NCBI GenBank assembly: GCA_903879765.1 | Contig: CAIRMS010000070.1 | Span: forward strand, 1 to 22,017 | Source: an uncultured Flavobacteriales bacterium | Lineage (GTDB): Bacteria > Bacteroidota > Bacteroidia > Flavobacteriales_D > Crocinitomicaceae | Reading direction: 5' to 3' | Length of the DNA stretch: 22,017 nt | Shown: positions 16,115 to 22,017 of the stretch, piece by piece | Position numbering within the stretch: position 1 is the stretch's first letter | How the letters are laid out: every line of letters starts with the position of its first letter | The notes under the pieces: model-generated | Told to the model about the DNA's origin: nothing | Databases searched by the model: none | What the model saw: only the letters and a program-made list of their open reading frames with translations | Position numbers and translations under genes: made by a program

Positions 16115-16122
16115 TATATTTG
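16115..16122 (+). promoter_or_regulatory. Possible -7 element before the GT2 gene
   Basis: TATATTTG matches TAnnTTTG exactly and lies 30 bases before the ATG at 16153, just after the S46 stop. No TTG is found at the right distance upstream, so this may be a weak internal promoter or chance. If real, it also argues against the in-frame TTG start at 16120, which overlaps it. Confidence 0.35.
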
Positions 16123-16152
16123 CTTTTTTTTACATCTTTTTTTGACTCACAA

Positions 16153-18078
16153 ATGAGGAATTTTTTCTTGATTATCGCACTTTTTGTTTCAGTAATGAGT
16201 GCACATGCTACAAAGGATCCAATTCAGTATTCTAAGAAAATTGAAGGATTCCTCGTAGATTACAAAACTCGGAATGAAGTTGAGAAAGTAAAAGTGAGTT
16301 TGACATCCTCCGTCACTGGAAAAGTATTCACTACAGAAACGGATGAAAATGGTGTGTTTACCTTCAAAAATGTTCCGATTGGGAAAAGTTACCTTCGATT
16401 AATTGATTCTGATTATCGTTCAGCCGTTTTGGATACGTTAATTACGAATTCCAAGGAGCACGCAAATAAAACATATACCTACAGCAAAGAATTTCCTTTT
16501 ACAGCCAATTTAGAAGTTTCATGGATGTTCAATTGGGGTGACCGAAAAGTCACTGAAAACGGAAGAACATTTGTAAAAGAACACTATTGGTCACATGTCA
16601 TGGCGAAAGTGATTTTGGTGATTTATGGATTGTGTCTGCTGTTGATTTTCTATTACAGCATGGTTCAGTTGTCGCTCGCATTCGCTTACCGCAAACAACG
16701 CAAAACACAACAAAGTAGAGTTGAGCCAGCATTCGATTTAACAAATGCGCCAAAAGTTACTGTTCAATTACCGATGTACAACGAAATGTATGTCGCTGAA
16801 CGCATCATAGATACCATTGCGGAATTTGAATACCCGAGAGATAAATTCCAAATTCAAGTATTGGATGACTCTACGGATGAAACCAAAGATATTATTGCCA
16901 AAAAAGTAGCAGAAGTTGCTGCACGTGGAATCAATATCCAACACATTCACCGTGTAGATCGCACAGGATACAAAGCGGGAGCGTTAGATTCAGCAATGGA
17001 TCAAGTAGAAGGAGAATTCATCGCGATTTTCGATGCCGATTTCGTTCCGGACAAAGATTTCTTATTGCGCACCATGCCGTACTTTAACACGGATAAAATT
17101 GGTGTGGTTCAAACACGTTGGGGACATTTAAATAAAACATATTCTCTTTTAACGGAGCTTCAAGCGTTTGGATTAAATGGTCACTTTGCGATCGAGCAAG
17201 GTGGACGCAATGCACAAGGACATTACATCAACTTTAATGGAACAGCTGGTGTTTGGCGCAAAGCATGTATTATTGATGCTGGTGGATGGGAACATGACAC
17301 CATCACAGAGGACTTGGATTTGAGTTACCGAGCTCAAAAGAGTGGATGGAAATTCAATTACTTGGAAGAAGTAGAATCTCCAGCTGAGTTACCAATTACG
17401 ATGTCGGCTTTAAAAAGTCAACAACACCGTTGGATGAAAGGTGGTGCGGAAGTATTCATCAAAATGTGGAAACGCATCGTGACAACGAAAGGATTGAAAT
17501 TCTCTGATCGTTTACACGGATTAGCGCATTTATTCAACTCTTCTGTATTTGTATTTATCTTAATCCTTTCATTATTGAGTTTACCTGTCCTTCACATCAA
17601 GGACTCCTTCTCAGATTTGAATTTCTTCATTCAAGTTGGAGCATTCTTTTTATCGAGTACGGTATTTTTGGCATTTTACTATTGGAATGCTTTCAGAGAC
17701 AAAACAGGTCATTTCTTTAGTGATTTATTCCGATTTGTTGGTCGCTTCGTGCAATTCCTTACGGTTTCAATGGCGCTTTCATTGAGTAACGCAGTAGCTG
17801 TAATTGAAGGATATTTAGGAATTAAAAGTTCCTTTGTTCGTACGCCGAAATTCAATGTGGCGAAAAAAGATGAGTTTACTGGAAATAAATACGATAAGAA
17901 GAGTTTGTCCATCATCAACATTGCGGAAGGAATCTTAATGATCGTATTTGGATTTACAGCTGTTAATCGTGCGATTTACGGAGATTTAGGAATGGTGCCA
18001 TTCCACTTGATGTTGACGATTGGTTACGCGGTGATTTTCTTCAATACCTTGAAAGAAAACAGAGGTCAACAAGCATAA
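16153..18078 (+). CDS. GT2 cellulose-synthase-like glycosyltransferase with extracytoplasmic carboxypeptidase-regulatory-like domain
   Basis: A processive-type family 2 glycosyltransferase, 641 aa from the ATG at 16153, chosen over an in-frame TTG at 16120 because it begins a signal peptide (M-R-N-F-F-L-I-I-A-L...S-A-H-A). In order: a beta-sandwich CarboxypepD_reg-like domain (about 30-94, with E-T-D-E-N-G-V-F-T-F), a linker, a membrane helix (150-175), the cytoplasmic GT-A domain with D-D at 238-239, D-A-D at 294-296, T-E-D at 385-387 and Q-Q-H-R-W at 423-427, then several C-terminal helices. These motifs identify a beta-glycan synthase of the CesA/CslA type. Related proteins I know of begin directly with the first membrane helix, so the extracytoplasmic domain is an addition; it could bind the emerging glycan or a partner. 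The product sugar is unknown. The stop abuts the convergent DUF4783 gene. Confidence 0.92.
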   Translation: MRNFFLIIALFVSVMSAHATKDPIQYSKKIEGFLVDYKTRNEVEKVKVSLTSSVTGKVFTTETDENGVFTFKNVPIGKSYLRLIDSDYRSAVLDTLITNSKEHANKTYTYSKEFPFTANLEVSWMFNWGDRKVTENGRTFVKEHYWSHVMAKVILVIYGLCLLLIFYYSMVQLSLAFAYRKQRKTQQSRVEPAFDLTNAPKVTVQLPMYNEMYVAERIIDTIAEFEYPRDKFQIQVLDDSTDETKDIIAKKVAEVAARGINIQHIHRVDRTGYKAGALDSAMDQVEGEFIAIFDADFVPDKDFLLRTMPYFNTDKIGVVQTRWGHLNKTYSLLTELQAFGLNGHFAIEQGGRNAQGHYINFNGTAGVWRKACIIDAGGWEHDTITEDLDLSYRAQKSGWKFNYLEEVESPAELPITMSALKSQQHRWMKGGAEVFIKMWKRIVTTKGLKFSDRLHGLAHLFNSSVFVFILILSLLSLPVLHIKDSFSDLNFFIQVGAFFLSSTVFLAFYYWNAFRDKTGHFFSDLFRFVGRFVQFLTVSMALSLSNAVAVIEGYLGIKSSFVRTPKFNVAKKDEFTGNKYDKKSLSIINIAEGILMIVFGFTAVNRAIYGDLGMVPFHLMLTIGYAVIFFNTLKENRGQQA

Positions 18079-18450
18079 TTACTCGTTTGTTATTGACAAA
18101 CTTTCTAATTTACCTGCGCGGAAATGAAAGGTAGTGCGGAAATTTTCACCTTTCGTTGTGTACGTTCCAACTGTGTAGTTATCCTCTCCTGATTCTTTTC
18201 CTTTGAATTTAAAAACAAATGATCCTTTCGGGTATTTCGTAAAAAATCCTTGTAGAATCATTTCTGCCTGTGCAATGGGATAAACAGATTCTTTTCCTTG
18301 CACATTCAACGATAATTTATCTTTTCCCATATGAACAATCGTTTTCGCGTCATTGATCTCCATCGAACGCTGAATACTTGCGTAAGGAATATCGCTTGGA
18401 AATTTCAAGATTAATAGGAGTCCTACAAGAAATGATAACATTGAATTCAT
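18079..18450 (-). CDS. DUF4783 family exported protein
   Basis: A 123-aa protein resembling the DUF4783 family common in Bacteroidota, which I recall as having an NTF2-like fold of unknown role. It has an N-terminal hydrophobic signal sequence (residues 4-16; a Met at codon 4 is an alternative start at 18441). The mature part has the pattern S-I-Q-R-S-M-E-I-N-D-A-K-T-I and L-S-L-N-V followed by strands such as G-T-Y-T-T-K-G-E-N-F-R-T. The stop touches the stop of the GT2 gene with no base between them. A -7 element TATTTTTG is found 14 bases before the start. Export is likely; a function cannot be given. Confidence 0.82.
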   Translation of the reverse strand: MNSMLSFLVGLLLILKFPSDIPYASIQRSMEINDAKTIVHMGKDKLSLNVQGKESVYPIAQAEMILQGFFTKYPKGSFVFKFKGKESGEDNYTVGTYTTKGENFRTTFHFRAGKLESLSITNE

Positions 18451-18463
18451 AGCACAATTTTAA

Positions 18464-18471
18464 CAAAAATA
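18464..18471 (-). promoter_or_regulatory. -7 element of the DUF4783 gene
   Basis: The minus strand reads TATTTTTG, an exact TAnnTTTG match, ending 13 bases before the ATG at 18450. The nearest TTG upstream is only 14 bases away, shorter than the usual 19-21, so the -33 part is uncertain. Confidence 0.4.
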
Positions 18472-18583
18472 GTGCCGTGATTTCTCAATCTTCCATTTTT
18501 TATTTTAGGAGGATATCTGATGCCCAAAAGTAATAGGAAATGATTTGGTCCGTATTCACTTTTTCAGACTTCGAACTTTTCGC

Positions 18584-18591
18584 TAACTTTG
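18584..18591 (+). promoter_or_regulatory. -7 element of the cysS promoter
   Basis: TAACTTTG matches TAnnTTTG exactly. Transcription would begin near 18596-18598, at or just after the ATG at 18597. This favours the ATG at 18609 as the translation start, or a leaderless message from 18597, and speaks against the ORF start at 18540. No clear TTG lies at the -33 position. Confidence 0.5.
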
Positions 18592-18608
18592 TTCTTATGC
18601 AATTACCC

Positions 18609-20072
18609 ATGAAAGACCATCAGAAAAATTTAGTGATTTACAATAGTATGAAAGGTGAGAAACAAGCCTTCGTACCCATTCATGAAAACTTTGTTGGAAT
18701 GTACGTCTGTGGTCCAACACTGTACAGTGAACCACACATGGGGAACATGCGTACCTTCATTAACTTCGATCTTATTTACCGCTACTTATTGCACCTTGGA
18801 TTCCAAGTGAAATATGTGCGCAATATTACAGATGCCGGACACATTACCAACAGCGCCGGTAACGATGAAGATTCCATCGGAAAAGCTGCGCGTGCGGAGC
18901 AATTGCAATCTTTGGAAATCGTTTACAAATACAATGTTCGCTTTCAAGATTTACAGCGCATTTACAATTTATTGCCTCCGAGCATAGAACCGACCGCAAC
19001 TGGACACATTCAAGAACAAATTGAAGTCATTGAGCAAATTTTAGCGAATGGATATGGCTATGTCGTGAATGGATCCGTGTATTTCGATACCAAACGCTAC
19101 ATGCAAGATTACAACTACGGAATCTTAAGTGGACGCAAAGTTGACGAATTAGAAAACGAAACGCGCAATTTAAATGCACAGGACGAAAAACGTTTCTTTG
19201 CGGATTTCGCGCTTTGGAAAAAAGCGAATCCAGATGACATGCAGATTTGGCGTTCTCCTTGGGGAGATGGGAATCCTGGATGGCACATTGAATGTACTGC
19301 AATGAGTACGAAATACTTAGGTAAACAATTCGATATTCACGGTGGTGGAATGGACCTGAAATTTCCACATCACGAAGATGAAATTGCACAAAGTTGTGCA
19401 TCAGTTGGTTGCAATCCGGCGAATTACTGGATGCATGCAAACATGTTGAATGTCAACGGACAAAAAATGAGTAAGTCCTTTGGGAATTACTTTTTACCAA
19501 AAGAAATCATTGAAGGCACGACCGAATTATTCGATAAACCTTACAGCGCAAATGTGCTTCGTTTCTTCATGATGCAAGCGCATTACCGCAGCAACCTGGA
19601 CTTTACACAAGAAGCATTGAACGCATCCGAAAAAGGATTTGCCCGTTTAATGGAAGGACTCAAATCGATTGAAAAACTTGCAACAGGCACTTCCTCTTTT
19701 GATGTAGATGCCTTGATTGCATCGTTCTACACAGCAATGAATGACGACTTCAACGCACCGATACTTGTTGCTAATTTATTTGAAGCGGTGAAATACATCA
19801 ACCTCATCAACGATGGGAATGCAAGTATCTCCGATAGCGACAAAGTAAAATTAATTTCAGCGATGCACTCCTTTGTTTACGATGTGCTTGGACTTGTTTC
19901 TGAACAAGAATCAGATAGCGGGAAATTGTCACCGGTGATGGACTTAGTTCTTGACCTGCGTCAACAAGCACGTACAAACAAAGACTGGACAACTTCCGAT
20001 AAAATCCGCGATGGATTAGCTGCTGCAGGAATTGTCGTGAAAGACGGAAAAGAGGGAACAAGTTGGAGTTAA
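18609..20072 (+). CDS. cysS: Cysteinyl-tRNA synthetase
   Basis: Class I synthetase that charges tRNA-Cys in the cytoplasm. From the ATG at 18609 the protein has 487 aa; starts at 18597 and 18540 are in frame but sit at or before the predicted transcription start. The HIGH-equivalent H-M-G-N is at residues 43-46 and K-M-S-K-S at 286-290. The zinc site that selects cysteine is complete: Cys34 (Y-V-C-G-P-T), Cys229 (H-I-E-C), His254 and Glu258 (H-H-E-D-E), with the same 25- and 4-residue spacings as in E. coli. The C-terminal helical anticodon-binding domain follows from about residue 330. The stop overlaps that of the convergent DUF3050 gene in TTAA. Confidence 0.96.
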   Translation: MKDHQKNLVIYNSMKGEKQAFVPIHENFVGMYVCGPTLYSEPHMGNMRTFINFDLIYRYLLHLGFQVKYVRNITDAGHITNSAGNDEDSIGKAARAEQLQSLEIVYKYNVRFQDLQRIYNLLPPSIEPTATGHIQEQIEVIEQILANGYGYVVNGSVYFDTKRYMQDYNYGILSGRKVDELENETRNLNAQDEKRFFADFALWKKANPDDMQIWRSPWGDGNPGWHIECTAMSTKYLGKQFDIHGGGMDLKFPHHEDEIAQSCASVGCNPANYWMHANMLNVNGQKMSKSFGNYFLPKEIIEGTTELFDKPYSANVLRFFMMQAHYRSNLDFTQEALNASEKGFARLMEGLKSIEKLATGTSSFDVDALIASFYTAMNDDFNAPILVANLFEAVKYINLINDGNASISDSDKVKLISAMHSFVYDVLGLVSEQESDSGKLSPVMDLVLDLRQQARTNKDWTTSDKIRDGLAAAGIVVKDGKEGTSWS

Positions 20073-20854
20073 TCCTCCGTTGAAGCTACTTGGCTCGGAG
20101 TGAGTAAGCCATTCCACAAGTGAATGCGCATTTCCAATGCTTGTTTTGCACATTGTATAGCTTCCTCCCACTTTTGTTCATCATCGCCACAGATTTCATC
20201 CATCATCCTTAAAGAGATCGGTCCGTGATCGCCACCATCAATTTCGATGTGACGTTCGAGGTAATACAATAACTTCGAAATGTTCTCTTGTCCCTGGGAA
20301 CTCATTTCACGCAAAATCTCAATAAACATGTCTGGAATTAAATCCTCGCGTCCAAAGGTGAATAAAGAGGCGATTTTATGCATTTCCTCCGTTTCGATAA
20401 TGGAAAAGGTAAAACGCACAAATTCTTTCGTTTCTTCGTTGATTTCCAATTGATAAAGTGCTTCATCTACTGTTTTTCCATAAGAAATCCACTCGGTTAG
20501 TTGGTGAATCGGTAAAGTATTTGCACCAATTTGCTGCATCGCTTCCAAGTACATTTCGAAGTGACTGGAAACTTTTCCATCCGCATCAGTATCCGATTCT
20601 TCGCCAAGGACAATCTCGTTGATGAATTTACGCGTTTCAGGATTCCCTTTCGGTGACCAAGGAACTTCAACACATGTTAATCCGCGTTGCAAGGCTTTTA
20701 ACAAACTCATAAAGTCCCATACAGCGAAAATATGCTGTTCCATGAAGTATTGAAAATCTTCAAGGGTTTGAATTTGGGCGTATAGTGGATGGTCCACCAA
20801 TTGCTGTCTTAATCCGGAGATTTCTGCTTGTAATTTTTCGATGTGCGCGTTCAT
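20069..20854 (-). CDS. DUF3050 family protein, possible haem-oxygenase-like metalloprotein
   Basis: A 261-aa soluble protein resembling the DUF3050 family. No signal peptide or membrane helix is seen, so it is probably cytoplasmic. It is mostly helical and carries many His, Asp and Glu at family-like positions: H41 (M-E-Q-H-I-F-A-V-W-D-F), E85/E86, H98, the run E-T-E-E-M-H at 154-159, and H202-x3-D206-x3-H210 in R-H-I-E-I-D-G-G-D-H-G. The order acid/His, acid, H-x3-D-xn-H resembles the diiron site of haem-oxygenase-like oxygenases and oxidases. As I recall, DUF3050 is grouped with that fold, but no reaction is established to my knowledge. It converges on cysS with a four-base overlap; its promoter was not identified. 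Confidence 0.85.
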   Translation of the reverse strand: MNAHIEKLQAEISGLRQQLVDHPLYAQIQTLEDFQYFMEQHIFAVWDFMSLLKALQRGLTCVEVPWSPKGNPETRKFINEIVLGEESDTDADGKVSSHFEMYLEAMQQIGANTLPIHQLTEWISYGKTVDEALYQLEINEETKEFVRFTFSIIETEEMHKIASLFTFGREDLIPDMFIEILREMSSQGQENISKLLYYLERHIEIDGGDHGPISLRMMDEICGDDEQKWEEAIQCAKQALEMRIHLWNGLLTPSQVASTED

Positions 20855-20985
20855 ACTGAAATTGTTAGCAATGAGAATAAGGATACTATAAGTGCAGTAA
20901 AATTAATGGATGCACTTTTTACTTCCTATCACTTTTAACAAACGTTTTGCACAAAAGTTGAGCGAAAAATGAACAAATTTTCGAA

Positions 20986-22017
20986 TTAGGACAATTTAAT
21001 TCCTAACTCTTTTAATTGTGCATCATTCAATGGTGATGGTGCGTCAATCATTGTGTCTCTACCGCTGTTGTTTTTCGGGAATGCGATGTAATCACGAATG
21101 GACTCTGATCCACCCATGGTTGCCACCAAGCGATCCAATCCGAAAGCTAATCCACCATGTGGCGGCGCTCCGTATTCAAAGGCACTCATTAAGAATCCGA
21201 ATTGCGCTTGCGCTTCTTCCTTTGTGAATCCCAATAAATCAAACATGCGTGATTGCAAATCGCGGTCGTGGATACGAATCGAACCTCCTCCTAATTCCAC
21301 ACCATTCATGGCAAGGTCATAGGCATTCGCACGTACTTTTCCTGGATCAGTATTGATTAAATGCATGTCTTCCGGTTTCGGAGAAGTAAATGGATGGTGC
21401 ATCGCATGGTAGCGCTCACTGTCCTCATCCCACTCTAATAAAGGGAAGTCAAATACCCATAATGGTGCGAATTCATTCGGATTTCTCAATCCAAGTTGCG
21501 TACCCATAAACAAACGAAGTTCGTTCATTTGTTTTCTGGTTTTCGCTGTTTCACCACTTAACAACAACAATAAATCTCCCGGTTGAGCTCCAGCTTTTTC
21601 TGCCATTGCTTTCAAGTCGGACTCATCGTAAAATTTGTCCACGCTTGATTTAAAGGTGCCATCTAAGTTGTATTTCACATATACCAATCCTTTGGCGCCG
21701 ATTTGCGGGCGTTTCACCCATTCGGTTAATTCGTCTAGTTGTTTGCGTGTGTATTCTGAACATCCAACTGCGTTGATTCCCAAGACCATTTCTGAGCTAT
21801 TGAATACAACGAATTCCTTTTGTTGTGCGATTTCAGTCAGGTCAACGAATTCCATTCCAAAACGGATATCTGGTTTATCGGAACCATAGCGTTCCATTGC
21901 ATCCGCGTAGCTCATTCTTGGGAAAGCTCCTTCGAAATTTACGCCACGTACTTCTGCGAACAAATGTTTGATCAATCCTTCAAACATGTCTAGAATATCA
22001 TTTTGTTCCACAAATGC
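20986..22017 (-). CDS. aspS: Aspartyl-tRNA synthetase, C-terminal part
   Basis: Class II synthetase that charges tRNA-Asp. About 344 codons are in the window; the frame remains open to the right edge, and the GTG at 22009-22011 is an internal valine, so roughly the first 240 residues lie outside. Present are the region after motif 2 (F-V-E-Q-N-D-I-L-D), R-Y-G-S-D-K-P-D-I-R-F, the bacterial GAD insertion domain, the H-H-P-F-T-S-P segment, and motif 3 in G-L-A-F-G-L-D-R-L followed by R-D-Y-I-A-F-P-K. The C-terminus P-S-P-L-N-D-A-Q-L-K-E-L-G-I is typical. Whether it is the discriminating or tRNA-Asn-mischarging type cannot be decided, because the N-terminal anticodon domain is missing. Confidence 0.96.
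   Translation of the reverse strand, partial: AFVEQNDILDMFEGLIKHLFAEVRGVNFEGAFPRMSYADAMERYGSDKPDIRFGMEFVDLTEIAQQKEFVVFNSSEMVLGINAVGCSEYTRKQLDELTEWVKRPQIGAKGLVYVKYNLDGTFKSSVDKFYDESDLKAMAEKAGAQPGDLLLLLSGETAKTRKQMNELRLFMGTQLGLRNPNEFAPLWVFDFPLLEWDEDSERYHAMHHPFTSPKPEDMHLINTDPGKVRANAYDLAMNGVELGGGSIRIHDRDLQSRMFDLLGFTKEEAQAQFGFLMSAFEYGAPPHGGLAFGLDRLVATMGGSESIRDYIAFPKNNSGRDTMIDAPSPLNDAQLKELGIKLS

Noticed and set aside
18507..18543. AGGAGG followed seven bases later by a seven-codon ORF (MPKSNRK)
   Set aside because: It looks like a perfect Shine-Dalgarno with a mini-ORF, but Bacteroidota rarely rely on such sites, no promoter is evident ahead of it, and the cysS -7 element lies downstream of it, so it is probably not in the message.
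19027..19440. 137-codon minus-strand ORF inside cysS
   Set aside because: It runs antisense to the conserved catalytic core of cysS, lacks a recognisable domain, and its composition reflects the opposite strand.
20890..20917. Hairpin AAGTGCA / TGCACTT as a terminator of aspS
   Set aside because: On the minus strand no U-tract follows the stem, the 14-base loop is large, and it lies about 70 bases beyond the stop. Chance seems likely.
20963..20983. Hairpin CGAAAA / TTTTCG just after the aspS stop
   Set aside because: Only six mostly A-T pairs with a nine-base loop; too weak to call a terminator.

Overview
The window looks like chromosomal DNA of a Bacteroidota bacterium, most likely Flavobacteriales. 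The evidence is AT-rich sequence, promoter elements of the Bacteroidota type (TTG, about 19-21 bases, TAnnTTTG), little sign of Shine-Dalgarno use, and lineage-typical genes: GldA, an S46 dipeptidyl-peptidase, DUF4783, DUF3050 and a cellulose-synthase-like glycosyltransferase. A genus near Fluviicola/Crocinitomicaceae is a guess from general resemblance, not a demonstrated assignment. No mobile element, CRISPR array, rRNA or tRNA was seen, and no gene-free stretch exceeds 300 bases.

Layout. Bases 1-4080 (+) hold the end of an envelope polysaccharide O-acylation cassette: two exported SGNH-fold proteins and an MBOAT membrane acyltransferase, tightly coupled. A small three-helix membrane protein converges on it (4077-4340, -). 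queA (4526-5584, +) follows with its own good promoter and shares a bidirectional terminator with the next block. Bases 5653-13861 form one long minus-strand directon. In transcription order it holds ribF, an exported leucine-rich-repeat protein, a multi-pass membrane protein, a 71-aa protein, rnpA, an S41 processing protease, an O-antigen-ligase-family protein, gldA and tyrS. Divergent from ribF are an exported S46 peptidase (DPP11-like) and a GT2 glycosyltransferase with an unusual extracytoplasmic N-terminal domain (13949-18078, +). The right end has a DUF4783 protein (-), cysS (+), a DUF3050 protein with metal-ligand-like residues (-), and the C-terminal two-thirds of aspS (-, running off the window).

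Themes. Three genes serve translation charging (tyrS, cysS, aspS), with queA and rnpA acting on tRNA and ribF making FMN/FAD. Mixed among them are envelope functions: polysaccharide acylation, glycan polymerisation or ligation, GldA, and two exported peptidases.

I found no clearly new multi-gene system. The observations most worth following are the GT2 protein fused to a carboxypeptidase-regulatory-like domain, the in-frame open extension behind the amber stop of the 71-aa gene, the 47-base ribF/LRR overlap that encodes a signal peptide, the metal-site pattern of the DUF3050 protein, and three convergent gene pairs with no space between their stop codons.
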